Origin: Mycoplana azooxidifex
Lineage (GTDB): Bacteria > Pseudomonadota > Alphaproteobacteria > Rhizobiales > Rhizobiaceae
DNA: 64,000 bases
Assembly (NCBI RefSeq): GCF_014196765.1
Contig: NZ_JACIEE010000005.1
Span: forward strand, 485,309 to 549,308
Direction: 5' to 3'
In this document: piece by piece, positions 25,150 through 33,921 of the stretch
Layout: each line of letters opens with the position of its first letter
Position numbering within the stretch: the first letter of the stretch is position 1
Position numbers and translations under genes: made by a program
Notes under the pieces: generated by a model
Told to the model about the DNA's origin: nothing
Databases searched by the model: none
The model's input: the letters and a program-made list of their open reading frames with translations, nothing else

Positions 25150-25494
25150 TTATTCCATGTTTGAACCAATAAGAGCATTGTTGATTTCGTCGTGCTTCAC
25201 GGAGATTTCATGGTGGGCCTGGGGCGGGGCTTGCCGGTCGATTTTCACCTTATCGAGCGTGCGACGATTGAGAAGTCCGATCAAAGGATCTTGGTTGCAC
25301 ACCGCTGACCCCAGCAGCTTTTGAGCACCGAGCGACAATGAGCGAATGACGCTCGGAGCCGGATCACGACTACGGGCCAGAATCTTGAAGATCACCGAGG
25401 CCGAGCAGACGCGATGATCGAGCGCCTCCTGGCAGGCGGCATCGACAGCCACCAGACCCGCGCAAACATCATTCGGCTGTGGCAAAGCCGGCAT
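25150..25494 (-). pseudogene. Remnant of IS21-family transposase IstA (C-terminal end)
   Basis: The first 45 or so residues of this frame (AVDAACQEALDHRVCSASVI, then FKILARSRDPAPS) match the pattern of the IstA C terminus, where an alternating EAAC-x-(Q/E)AL helix is followed by SADVVLNILARxRDPAP. The rest, toward 25150, shows no resemblance. The catalytic core and the IstB gene are absent, so this is a dead fragment. It directly abuts the IS5-family remnant, marking a site of repeated insertion and deletion. Recognition is from pattern only. Confidence 0.5.
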
Positions 25495-26045
25495 AGGGGA
25501 ACGGGTGCTCGAGGCGCTGACGGCAGACCGCGATAACCAGTATCTGATGATCGATAGTGCGATCGTTCGTGCCCATCAGCAGGCGGCATCCGGAAAAGGG
25601 GGGCCAAGGATCAGGCGCTGGGGCGTTCCCGAGGTGGACTGACCACCAAGATCCACATGCTCGCCGATGCGCTGGGTCGACCGCTGCGCTTCATCGTGAC
25701 CGCCGGCCAGGTCGGAGACATCACGCAAGCCCCGGCTCTTCTGGAAAGGCAGAGCGGAGATGCCGTTCTGGCGGATAAAGCCTATGACAGCAATGCCTTG
25801 CGTGAGACGATTGCCGACATGGGAGCAGAGGCGGTGATCCCGTCAAACCGCACGCGCAAGATCATCATCCCGCACGATGAAGTCGCCTACAAACATCGCA
25901 ATCGCATCGAACGCTGCTTCAACCGGATGAAGCATTTCCGCCGCTTCGCCACGCGCTACGACCGCAGGACCATTCACTTCGAAGGCTTCATCCACATCGC
26001 CGCCGCTATGATCTGGTTACGCTGAATGTCGATCCGGCCTAGTCC
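25490..26045 (+). mobile_element. 5'-truncated IS5-family (IS427-type) insertion sequence
   Basis: It carries the C-terminal two thirds of an IS5-family transposase but no left end or orfA start. The left boundary is set where transposase homology begins near 25490, against the IstA relic. Right terminal repeat was not identified with certainty; the element probably ends within about 20 bases after the stop at 26025. Confidence 0.65.
25494..26025 (+). pseudogene. IS5-family transposase, N-terminally truncated, two frames joined by a frameshift
   Basis: Frame one reads VLEALTADRDNQYLMIDS then AIVRAHQQAASGKGG. The homology continues one frame over (GRSRGGLTTKIHMLADALGR) after the run AAAAGGGGGG at 25594-25603. 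Such an A/G run is a known slippery site for programmed frameshifting in IS427-type elements, so the shift itself need not be decay; the missing N terminus is. The DDE catalytic residues are partly visible: an Asp in YLMIDS, Asp in AVLADKAYDS and Glu in RNRIERCFNRMK. Product cannot be functional without its N terminus. Confidence 0.7.
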
Positions 26046-26052
26046 CTCGACG

Positions 26053-26826
26053 TCAGTGCAAACCAAATTCCCGTAACAAATCTTCTCGGTATTTGACGAA
26101 CCTCGGTTCGCTGCGATCGCGCGGGCGCGGTAGATCGATGTCGAGAAAGCGAATCGCACCGCCCCTTTCTTTCGGCAGGACGAGAACCCGGTCGCCCAGA
26201 TAGACGGCCTCCTCCAGATCGTGTGTGACAACGACCATTGTCACCCTCTCTTCGCTCCAGATGCGAGTGAGTTCCTCTTGCATGGTGATCTTTGTCATCG
26301 CATCGAGCGCACCGAGGGGCTCGTCCAACAGCAATATCTCGGGCTGCACTGTCAGAGCCCGCGCAATCCCGACACGCTGCGCCATTCCGCCCGACAATTG
26401 CTTAGGATAGGCATCACCGAAATCGCCGAGGCCTACCAGCGAAATATATCGCCGTGCCCACTCTTCCGCCTGTTTTCGAGGTTCGCCTCGAACCTCGAGA
26501 CCGAACGCCACGTTACCAAGAACCGTCAGCCAGGGCAGAAGCCTGGGTTCCTGGAAAATGACGGCGCGTTCCCTGCCGACGCCAGTGATAGATCTGCCGT
26601 CGATCTGAACATCTCCGCCATCAGCGGCCTCAAGCCCCGCGAGCACACGCAAAAGCGTGGTCTTGCCTGATCCACTCGCTCCAACGATCGTCAGGCACTC
26701 GCCCGGCCGTATATCGAGATTAAACCCCTTCAGTACGGTCAAGGCTTTCTGGTTGATTGTGAAGGTCTTGGTCAGGTCTCGAACCGTGACCTGACCCCTT
26801 ACATTATCTGAAGCAAGCGTCATCAT
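26053..26826 (-). CDS. ssuB: SsuB/TauB-like ABC transporter ATPase
   Basis: A 257-residue ATPase with Walker A GASGSGKTT, signature LSGGMAQR, Walker B ILLLDEP and H-loop VVVTHDLEEA. The Q-loop segment is VIFQEPRLLPWLTV. ATG 26826 (or the adjacent ATG 26823) is used since the binding-protein gene ends at 26837. It is the last gene of an operon read leftwards, lying 27 bases beyond the IS5 stop. Base composition by eye is less GC-rich than the earlier operons, which may indicate separate acquisition. Confidence 0.88.
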   Translation of the reverse strand: MMTLASDNVRGQVTVRDLTKTFTINQKALTVLKGFNLDIRPGECLTIVGASGSGKTTLLRVLAGLEAADGGDVQIDGRSITGVGRERAVIFQEPRLLPWLTVLGNVAFGLEVRGEPRKQAEEWARRYISLVGLGDFGDAYPKQLSGGMAQRVGIARALTVQPEILLLDEPLGALDAMTKITMQEELTRIWSEERVTMVVVTHDLEEAVYLGDRVLVLPKERGGAIRFLDIDLPRPRDRSEPRFVKYREDLLREFGLH

Positions 26827-26836
26827 AGCACCGCGT

Positions 26837-27829
26837 TCACTGAGTGCTGCTATCGCGCTTGTAGAGGATGCTTTCGGCCTGATACTTGCCTTTCGGCAGA
26901 GCACCTTCCCGTTCCAGAACCTCTATCCAGAAATCGACGTCCCGTGCGGTCGGAGTTGCAGCCGGCCGGAGCCCAAATCCCGCCCAGAACTGTGCGATTT
27001 CCTTGTTCTCCCCTCTTCGCTCAAGAACTTCGGCAAGCTTTGCCTTTGCATCTTCCGGATTTTCTCTCGCCCAGTCAGCGGCGCGGCCGGATTGCTCCAC
27101 AAAGACCCTGACGGCGTCTGGGTGGGCATTGATGAAGTCGCGTTTCAGAACGACAAAACCGCCTGCGATTTCCCCAAGAATATCAGTATCCGTGAAGATC
27201 GCCCGCACGCCGCCATTCTTGCGTAACTGACCGTCGAACGTGGCTTGCCAATGCCCGACGGCGGCAATGTCGACTTGCTTCGAACGGAGCGTCTGCTCGA
27301 GTTGCGGTCCGGGAACCGTCACCAATTGCACCTCGTTCTGCTGCTTGCCTTGCTTGTAAAGCGCCTCGCGCACCACATAATCCAGATGAGCACCCAGCGT
27401 GTTCACAGCGATTGTCTTTCCGGCAATATCGTTCACCGATGTAATCGGACTGTCCTCAAGCACATAGAAGGTGCCTCTCGTCGTCTCGTTGATTCCGTTT
27501 CCGGGAAAGACGCCGACGAAGTCATTTCCGCTCGCAATCGCGTTGAGCACTGCCGGCGTAGCGGCACTCCCCACGTCGATGCTGCCTGATGCCACTCCAA
27601 ACAGGCTTTGAGGGCCGCCCTGCGAATATCCGAGCGATTCCAGCCGGACATCGGTGCCTTCGAAATAGCCAAGCTCGTTGGCAAGTTCGAAAGCCTCGAT
27701 GCCGCCATTCGTCGAGAGATGGCGGAAGGTGACTTTTTCGCCTGCCTGGGCCGATAGCGGCGTGACCGCCGAAAGTCCTGCCATCACGATAAAGCTCAGT
27801 GTAAGCGAACGGAAGGATAACGATCTCAT
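26837..27829 (-). CDS. ssuA: SsuA-like periplasmic substrate-binding protein
   Basis: A 330-residue binding protein. The signal peptide occupies about residues 1-27 (SFIVMAGLSAVTPLSAQAG, cleavage after AQA). ATG 27829 is preferred over ATG 27841 because GGAG stands 8 bases upstream. Family landmarks are GPQSLFGVASGSIDVGSAAT, IAGKTIAVNTLGAHLDYVV and VPGPQLEQTLRSKQVDIAAV. It lies between the permease and ATPase genes of the same operon, an order different from the other importers of this window. Confidence 0.87.
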   Translation of the reverse strand: MRSLSFRSLTLSFIVMAGLSAVTPLSAQAGEKVTFRHLSTNGGIEAFELANELGYFEGTDVRLESLGYSQGGPQSLFGVASGSIDVGSAATPAVLNAIASGNDFVGVFPGNGINETTRGTFYVLEDSPITSVNDIAGKTIAVNTLGAHLDYVVREALYKQGKQQNEVQLVTVPGPQLEQTLRSKQVDIAAVGHWQATFDGQLRKNGGVRAIFTDTDILGEIAGGFVVLKRDFINAHPDAVRVFVEQSGRAADWARENPEDAKAKLAEVLERRGENKEIAQFWAGFGLRPAATPTARDVDFWIEVLEREGALPKGKYQAESILYKRDSSTQ

Positions 27830-27873
27830 CAAGGTCTCCATCAAGGAAAGGAAGCAAAACTGGGAGAATGTGG

Positions 27874-28734
27874 TCAATTCGATACTTCGCTCCATTGGCA
27901 TAACCTCTTCTGAAGCAGGACCAGCGCGTAATTCACGATCAAACCAAGCAGGGCGAGCAGGAAGATTGCTGCAAACATCAACGGAATTTGGAAATTGTAC
28001 TGCGCATTCATGACCTGAAAGCCGATACCGCTGTTTGCACCAATCATCTCGGAGGCGATCAGGAGGAGAAGCGCCGTCGTTGCAGAAAGTCTTAGTCCAA
28101 CAAAGATGGAGGGAATGGCTGCCGGTATCACGACGCGGCGAAAGACCGTAAGGCGCGAGGCCCCATAAACGCGGGCCATCTCGATGAGCTTGGGATCGAC
28201 TTCCTTCACACCGCTGGTCGTGTTCAGCAAGAGCGGGAACAACGTCGCCCAAAAAATGACGAAAACCTTAGACGCCTCGCCTAGCCCCAGCAGCAGGATG
28301 AAGACAGGATAAAGTGCGAGTGCTGAAGTCTGCCTGAAAAGCTGAAGGATCGGATCGAGCGCTCGGTCGACGGCGCGAATCTGCCCCATGAACAACCCGA
28401 TGGGTATCGCTACGACAACAGCTGCGAGGAAGGCGATGCCAGATCGCTGCAGGCTGATCGCGATATCGTCGAGCAGTGCCCCGCCGACAACCCCGTTCCA
28501 CAGAGCGACCAGTATGGTGTCGAGCGGTGGCAGGACCGCGGAATTGAACCATCCAACGTGGCTCGCAACCTGCCAGAGCAAAAGAAATCCGAGCAAGACA
28601 CCGTAACGGGACAGGAATCGTCCCACCAGAGAAATTGGATGGTTCAGGATCTCGACGTTTGCGCGGAACGAGCGGCGGAACGAGCGTCTGCCGTCCCCAA
28701 TCAGGATCGCTTTTTCAGTGTTTTGCAAAGTCAT
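27874..28734 (-). CDS. ssuC: SsuC-like ABC transporter permease
   Basis: A 286-residue permease with SsuC features: a first helix YGVLLGFLLLWQVASHVGWF, LFPLLLNTTSGVKEVDPKLI and the coupling region EMARVYGASRLTVFRRVVIP. The start at 28734 has AAAGGAC upstream. The frame stays open further upstream through the remains of another gene (see 28738-28905), so longer annotated versions would be artefacts. Confidence 0.88.
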   Translation of the reverse strand: MTLQNTEKAILIGDGRRSFRRSFRANVEILNHPISLVGRFLSRYGVLLGFLLLWQVASHVGWFNSAVLPPLDTILVALWNGVVGGALLDDIAISLQRSGIAFLAAVVVAIPIGLFMGQIRAVDRALDPILQLFRQTSALALYPVFILLLGLGEASKVFVIFWATLFPLLLNTTSGVKEVDPKLIEMARVYGASRLTVFRRVVIPAAIPSIFVGLRLSATTALLLLIASEMIGANSGIGFQVMNAQYNFQIPLMFAAIFLLALLGLIVNYALVLLQKRLCQWSEVSN

Positions 28735-28737
28735 GGT

Positions 28738-28905
28738 TTGTCCTTTTGGATCAGCGAGACCTTGTTGATCGAGCGCCCCTGCAACCTTTGCGAGCTCCGG
28801 ATAAAAGTCGAAATTCGTCGCACCGTCGGAAGGAGAACCGGGATGACGCCACGCAGCGATGTACTGGCCGCCGCCAGGAAGAAACACCCCGAGCTTGATT
28901 CGCGA
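28738..28905 (-). pseudogene. Fragment of the N terminus of an LLM flavin monooxygenase
   Basis: In frame with, and just upstream of, the permease start lies a stretch reading IKLGVFLPGGGQYIAAWRHP then NFDFYPELAKVA. This is the classic N terminus of NtaA/SnaA/DszA-type monooxygenases (compare MKLGVFAMSPGHHVAAWR at 30252 downwards). The homology stops after about 43 residues. It is therefore the scar of a second monooxygenase gene whose body was deleted. Confidence 0.6.
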
Positions 28906-28924
28906 GCCCGGCGTGCCATCTGCG

Positions 28925-30270
28925 TTACTCCGCAGCCACGGATTTAGGCTTGGGGTTCCAGCGCGGGACCTCCAGTCCGAGGTTCTCCCGTAGGGTCGCT
29001 CCCTCGTATTCGGACCGGAACAACCCACGCCGACGCAGTTCGGGAACGACGAGTTCGATGAAATCCGTCAAACCACCGGGCAGCGTGGGCGGCATGACGT
29101 TGAAGCCATCAGCTCCACCGTTTTTAAAGCGGTCCTCCAAGAGATCCACGATATCTTCGGCAGTCCCGACAACCTGCCAGTGTCCCCTCGCCCCGGCGAT
29201 ACGCTTGGCCAACTGGTTGATCGTGAGGTTGTCTTTCCGCGCCAGATCGAACAGCAGGTGTTGCCGGCTTTTCCCCCCGTTGGTTTCCGGCAACTCCGGC
29301 ACCGGTCCGTCGAGTGGATACTGGGACAGGTCAAAATCGCCGATCATGTAGGATAGCAGTCCCACACCGACCGCGGGGTGGATCAGTTCTTGCAGTTCCT
29401 CGAATTTTTCCTCGGCTTCCTGTCGCGTGCGACCGACGACAGGGAATATTCCGGGCATGATCTTGAGCTGGCTCTCGCTGCGGCCATATTTTGCCAATCG
29501 ACCCTTGAGATCGGAGTAGAATGCCTGGGCATCGGCAAGCGTTTGCTGTGCCGTGAAAACGACTTCCGCTGTGCGTGCTGCAAGTTCCTTGCCTGGCTCC
29601 GAGGAACCGGCCTGGACGACCACCGTGTGACCCTGTGGTGAGCGCGCGACGTTGAGTGGACCTTTCACTGAAAAATGCTTGCCGCGGTGCCCGAGGACAT
29701 TCAGTTTTTCGTGGTCGAGATAAAGGCCTGTCTCCTTGTCATGAAGGAAAGCGGCGTCAGCATAACTGTTCCACAGGCCCAACACGACATCGATGAATTC
29801 TTCAGCCCGCTCGTAGCGTTCGTGGTGTCTGGGATGGGCCGTGTCCCAAAATTCTGAGCCTCGGCTTCAGTATTGGATGTGACAAGGTTCCAGCCCGCCC
29901 GGCCGTCACTGATGAGATCGAGCGAGGCGAAGCGTCGCGCCAATCCGTAAGGATCATTGTAGGTCGTTGACGCTGTCGCAGTGAGACCAATCCTGCTGGT
30001 TACGGCTGCAAGACCGGAGAGAAGCGTCGTCGGCTCAAAGAACGCGGACCTCGCAACGCGCGTCCCGGTCTCGGCGCTGGTGTCCTTGACAGCGACGATA
30101 TCATCCAGAAAGACCATATCGAACTTGGCGGCCTCCGCCTGCTGGGCGATCTGCACAAAAGCCTTGAAGTTGGATCCGAGATCGGCCTGCGCGTCTTTCT
30201 GGCGCCATGCGGCAACGTGGTGCCCAGGCGACATCGCAAAGACCCCAAGCTTCATCTGCTTGTTCGACAT
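28925..30270 (-). pseudogene. NtaA/SnaA/DszA-type FMN-dependent monooxygenase, disrupted by one frameshift
   Basis: Two overlapping frames together make one protein of about 445 residues. The N-terminal part starts MSNKQMKLGVFAMSPGHHVA and includes SRIGLTATASTTYNDPYGLA and SDGRAGWNLVTSNTEAEAQN. Near 29838-29845 the frame must change for the homology to go on as HPRHHERYERAEEF and then LGLWNSYADAAFL down to the end near VPRWNPKPKSVAAE. The rest contains SVKGPLNVARSPQGHTVVVQ, a family hallmark. Everything else appears intact, so the lesion is recent or a sequencing error. These enzymes oxygenate sulfur compounds such as dibenzothiophene sulfone, or aminopolycarboxylates. Confidence 0.78.
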
Positions 30271-30371
30271 GATTGATCCTTCTCATTGGACAAATGGAGT
30301 TTCTGCCAATTCCAAACAGCAACGTGGACGTATCGCGGGAGACCAAGACCTATAAGTGCGCCACCCGTGGT

Positions 30372-31304
30372 CTACCCGGCTTTCGTCACTGGAATCTTGG
30401 TAACTTTCGTGCGGGTGACGCTTCGACGGCCGTCCACGCCGACAGGCACATCACCGTCAACCGTGGCACGCCGAACCACCCGGTGCTGGTCGCCATAGTC
30501 GTTCACCGCATAGTGCTGCGTTGCACGATTGTCCCAAATCGCGACATCGCCGGCTTGCCAGTGCCAACGCACAGTGTTTTCAGGTGATGTGATATAGCTT
30601 TGTAAGATTTCGTAGAGTTTGGCGGAATCGCTTTTAGAGAGGCCGACGAACCTGCGGACAAATGAGCCCAGCAGCAACGTGCGCTCCTTGGTTTCCGGAT
30701 GAACCCTGACCACAGGATGCTCGGTCTCGTAAACCGTGGATGTGAACACCTTATCGTAGTGTTCGGCCTCTTCGGCACTCGCTCGCGGCCGCGCCGCGGC
30801 ATAGTCGTAGTCATTGCTATGGATCGCCCATAGGCCTTCAACCAGCAACTTCAGCGGCGGGGGAAGATCCTCATAAGCAGCATGGGTATTTGACCAGATC
30901 GTGTCGCCGCCGGCCGGTGGTACGACGACACCCCGAAGCACCGAGAACTTTGGATAGGCGTCGACGAAGGTCACGTCCGTATGCCATTGGTCAGCCCGCC
31001 CTCCGCCCCGTCCGGAGTCCAACTCCAGGATAGAGGAGGTCCCTTGGACGGCACCTTGCGTAGGATGGGGAACGAGGTCACCGAGCCGCCTGGCGAAGCG
31101 CTCCTGTTCCGCATCGTCCAAATGATCCTGCCCCCTGAAAAACACCACCTTGTGCCGCAGGAGTATGCGGTTGATCGCCGACACTGTCTGCTCCGGCAAA
31201 TCACCCGACAACCTGACGTTTCTTACTTCAGCGCCGGTCCTGACGGTCAGCGGAATTATATCGGAGTCGGCTATTTCCTGCTCGGCCAGTACGGGCTTGG
31301 ACAT
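30372..31304 (-). CDS. TauD/AtsK-type 2-oxoglutarate-dependent dioxygenase
   Basis: A 310-residue Fe(II)/2-oxoglutarate dioxygenase. The iron ligands HxD appear in [20 protein letters not shown] and the distal His in [16 protein letters not shown], with the 2OG-binding Arg close behind. [20 protein letters not shown] resembles the alkylsulfatase AtsK more than taurine dioxygenase. TauD releases sulfite from taurine; AtsK cleaves alkyl sulfate esters. Start 31304 (MSKPVL) has GGAGG 6 bases upstream. It heads the operon with the monooxygenase and importer genes. Confidence 0.87.
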   Translation of the reverse strand: MSKPVLAEQEIADSDIIPLTVRTGAEVRNVRLSGDLPEQTVSAINRILLRHKVVFFRGQDHLDDAEQERFARRLGDLVPHPTQGAVQGTSSILELDSGRGGGRADQWHTDVTFVDAYPKFSVLRGVVVPPAGGDTIWSNTHAAYEDLPPPLKLLVEGLWAIHSNDYDYAAARPRASAEEAEHYDKVFTSTVYETEHPVVRVHPETKERTLLLGSFVRRFVGLSKSDSAKLYEILQSYITSPENTVRWHWQAGDVAIWDNRATQHYAVNDYGDQHRVVRRATVDGDVPVGVDGRRSVTRTKVTKIPVTKAG

Positions 31305-31641
31305 TTCATCCTCCATTGTTCAGCGTGACCACAAAACCGGAACTCTAGGTAACTAGAAAATATATTTTTTATATAGAAATTATAGACTAAAAAATTCAGC
31401 AATTGTGAAACGTTCGTCCAAGGCCAGTCCTTGACGCAGACGCTCAGCCGGTGTTCGACGCGCCGCTGCGTACTGGCCAGTGGATGTGCTCCAAACGCGT
31501 CCCGGTTCCTTAGATGGCTGGATGCCTTGGCTCAAAGGCCGTTGGGAGCAAGGAGGACGAAGCCGAACGTCCATGTTGGCAATTTATTGCGTGTTTCGGC
31601 TTCCTCGATTCCTAAGATGGGCGAGCCAATCAGGAAACGTC
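31305..31641. other. 337-bp divergent intergenic region
   Basis: Between the TauD-like gene (leftwards) and the DUF971 gene (rightwards). A strongly AT-rich block at about 31352-31395 (TATTTTTTATATAGAAATTA within it) resembles the CTATTTTTATAG cores seen upstream of the other sulfur operons, but is not an exact copy. The remaining 240 bases contain only non-coding-looking sequence. Confidence 0.5.
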
Positions 31642-31929
31642 ATGATCGCTCTCAGTCTCAAGGTCAACGCAGCCCGCAGCACCCTATCCGTCACCTGGGA
31701 CGACGGCGTCGTGTCGGACATCCCGGCGGCGGCGCTGCGGGCGCATAGCCGCGCGGCCGGCCAGGTGCGGTCCCGCATCGACGGTCGGGCAGAAGTGTTC
31801 GAGGCGATCACGCTCACCGGCGCCGACCCCATCGGCGCCTATGCGGTGCGCCTCGTTTTCTCCGATGGTCACGACCGCGGCATTTACCCTTGGGTTTATC
31901 TGCGCGCGCTCGCCGATTCCACAGTTTGA
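31642..31929 (+). CDS. DUF971 / gamma-butyrobetaine hydroxylase-like N-terminal domain protein (95 aa)
   Basis: A 95-residue single-domain protein. VNAARSTLSVTWDDGVVSDI then PAAALRAHSRAA, and the C-terminal GADPIGAYAVRLVFSDGHDR followed by GIYPWVYLR, are the DUF971 pattern (GBBH-like N domain: V-D-(D/G)G, lower S-x-D-G-H-x-(R/T)-GIY-x-(W/F)-x-(Y/L)LR). ATG 31642 is chosen because AGGAAAC lies just upstream, giving a product of the normal domain length. In other genomes the domain occurs with iron-sulfur proteins, and here the next genes encode a flavoprotein and a ferredoxin. The Cys ligands usual in zinc-binding relatives are absent. Function unknown. Confidence 0.83.
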   Translation: MIALSLKVNAARSTLSVTWDDGVVSDIPAAALRAHSRAAGQVRSRIDGRAEVFEAITLTGADPIGAYAVRLVFSDGHDRGIYPWVYLRALADSTV

Positions 31930-31938
31930 GGAAAGAGA

Positions 31939-33675
31939 ATGGACGATTTTGTCGACGGGCTTTCGGAAGTCACCTGTGACGTGCTGGTGATCGGCGGGGG
32001 AACCGCCGGGCCGATGGCGGCCCTCAAGGCCAAGCAGAAGAACCCGGCGCTGAACGTCGTGCTTCTGGAGAAGGCCAACGTCAAACGCTCCGGAGCGATT
32101 TCCATGGGAATGGACGGACTGAACAACGCCGTCGTGCCCGGTTATGCGACGCCGGAACAGTACACCAAGGAGATCACCATCGCCAACGATGGCATCGTGG
32201 ACCAGGCTCCGGTCTTCAAATACGCCGCACGCTGCTACGACATCATCCAGGAGCTCGACCGTTTCGGCATCCGCTTCCAGAAGGACGCCAATGGCGACTT
32301 TGACCTCAAGAAGGTTCACCATCTCGGCACCTACGTGCTGCCCATGCCGAATGGCGAGACGGTCAAGAAGGCGCTCTATCGACAGTTGAAGCGCGAGCGC
32401 ATCCTCATCTCGAACCGCATCATGGCGACGCGCCTGCTGACGGCGAAAGACGGACGCATCGCCGGCGCCGTCGCGGTCAACACCCGCACGGCCGAATTCC
32501 TGGTGTTGCGCGCCAAAACCGTCATCCTCTGCATGGGCGCGGCGGGACGGCTCGGGCTGCCGCATTCGGGCTATCTCTTCGGCACCTACGAGAACCCGAC
32601 AAATTCCGGCGACGGCTACGCCATGGCCTATCATGCCGGTGCGGCGCTCGCCAATCTGGAGTGCTACCAGATCAATCCGCTGATCAAGGACTATAATGGC
32701 CCGGCCTGCGCCTATGTCGCCGGCCCTTTCGGCGCCTACACGGCCAATGCGGAGGGCAAGCGCTTCATCGAGAGTGATTGCTGGTCCGGCCAGATGATGC
32801 AGGAGTTCTACAACGAGCTGCAATCGGGCAAGGGGCCGGTGTTCCTCAAGCTCAACCACCTTCATCCCGATACGGTCGGCGAGATCGCGGACATCCTGCA
32901 CAGGGTCGAGCGCCCGTCGCGCGGGCGGTTCCACGAGGCACGCGGCACCGATTATCGCGAGCGCATGATCGAAATGCACATCTCCGAGATCGGCTTCTGC
33001 TCCGGCCACAGCGCCTCGGGCGTCTTCGTCGACGAGTATGCGCGAACGACCGTGTCCGGCCTCTACGCCGCCGGCGACATGGCGAGCGTGCCGCACAACT
33101 ACATGCTCGGGGCGTTCACCAACGGCGCCGTCGCAGGCGAACATGCAGCCGAGGTCGCGCAGGAGATCGACCTGCCGGACTACGACGCAGATTTCGTGCG
33201 GCTGGAACGCGAGCGGATCCTCGCCCCGACGCGGCGGACGGACGGCATTCCACCGAACCAGCTCGAATACAAGGCGCGGCGGCTCGTCAACGACTATCTG
33301 CAGCCGCCCAAGGTGACGGCGCGCATGCAGATCGGCCAGGCCCGGCTCGCCGAGGTGCGGGAGGATTTCGATATGGCGCTCGTTGCGCGCAATGCCCATG
33401 AATTGCTGCGGGCGCTGGAGGTCTCGTCCATTCTCGACTGCGCCGACATGGCGGCCCACGCCTCGCTGTACCGTACCGAAAGCCGCTGGGGACTCTATCA
33501 CAACCGCGTCGATTACCCTGAAAAGGACGACGAGAACTGGTTCTGCCACACACTGCTTCGCAAGGTCGATGGCCGCATGGTCTCGGAGAAGCGCGCCATC
33601 CAGCCCTACATCGTGCCCATCGAAACCGAAGAGCGGACGGCCTACGAACGTCTGCGCGTTTCCAACCAAGCCTGA
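31939..33675 (+). CDS. AprA/FrdA-like flavoprotein (fumarate reductase/APS reductase superfamily)
   Basis: A 578-residue FAD enzyme. The N-terminal dinucleotide motif is CDVLVIGGGTAGPMAALKAK. VKRSGAISMGMDGLNNAV and, further on, GFCSGHSASGVFVDEYART with TTVSGLYAAGDMASVPHNYM match the order of segments in dissimilatory adenylylsulfate reductase AprA and fumarate reductase FrdA. The pairing with an AprB-like ferredoxin gene 11 bases later supports the Apr comparison. Length is a little below AprA (about 620-650). Residues of the AMP/sulfite site cannot be assigned by eye, so the substrate may differ (sulfite, a sulfonate, or an unrelated oxidation). A complete ribosome site (AGGAAAGAG) precedes the start. 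Confidence 0.82.
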   Translation: MDDFVDGLSEVTCDVLVIGGGTAGPMAALKAKQKNPALNVVLLEKANVKRSGAISMGMDGLNNAVVPGYATPEQYTKEITIANDGIVDQAPVFKYAARCYDIIQELDRFGIRFQKDANGDFDLKKVHHLGTYVLPMPNGETVKKALYRQLKRERILISNRIMATRLLTAKDGRIAGAVAVNTRTAEFLVLRAKTVILCMGAAGRLGLPHSGYLFGTYENPTNSGDGYAMAYHAGAALANLECYQINPLIKDYNGPACAYVAGPFGAYTANAEGKRFIESDCWSGQMMQEFYNELQSGKGPVFLKLNHLHPDTVGEIADILHRVERPSRGRFHEARGTDYRERMIEMHISEIGFCSGHSASGVFVDEYARTTVSGLYAAGDMASVPHNYMLGAFTNGAVAGEHAAEVAQEIDLPDYDADFVRLERERILAPTRRTDGIPPNQLEYKARRLVNDYLQPPKVTARMQIGQARLAEVREDFDMALVARNAHELLRALEVSSILDCADMAAHASLYRTESRWGLYHNRVDYPEKDDENWFCHTLLRKVDGRMVSEKRAIQPYIVPIETEERTAYERLRVSNQA

Positions 33676-33686
33676 CGAGAAAAACC

Positions 33687-33920
33687 ATGCCGCTTGCTCT
33701 TTCCCCCACCGCCGTGCCCGTTGTCGTCGACGAGGCGAAGTGCATCGCTGACAAGGGCTGTACCGTCTGCGTCGACGTCTGCCCGCTCGATGTGCTGCGC
33801 ATCAGCGATCTTACCAGCAAGGCCTATATGAAATTCGACGAGTGCTGGTACTGCATGCCCTGCGAGACCGACTGCCCGACCGGGGCTGTCACCGTCAACA
33901 TCCCTTACCTGTTGCGCTGA
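33687..33920 (+). CDS. Two-cluster 4Fe-4S ferredoxin (AprB-like, 77 aa)
   Basis: A 77-residue ferredoxin with two four-Cys motifs: C-IADKG-C-TV-C-VDV-CP (residues about 19-33) and C-WY-C-MP-C-ETD-CP (about 53-64). Both sets are complete, so two [4Fe-4S] clusters are expected. The second segment, ECWYCMPCETDCPTGAVTV, resembles the AprB segment that contacts the flavoprotein. It lacks the C-terminal tail that wraps AprA in known enzymes. It overlaps nothing and is followed by the HEAT gene after 1 base, so it is part of the same operon. Confidence 0.87.
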   Translation: MPLALSPTAVPVVVDEAKCIADKGCTVCVDVCPLDVLRISDLTSKAYMKFDECWYCMPCETDCPTGAVTVNIPYLLR

Positions 33921-33921
33921 C

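Noticed and set aside
31939..33669. A 661-residue open frame on the minus strand opposite the flavoprotein gene
   Set aside because: High-GC DNA leaves long antisense frames; this one has no family motifs, while the plus strand has FAD and active-site motifs and ribosome sites.
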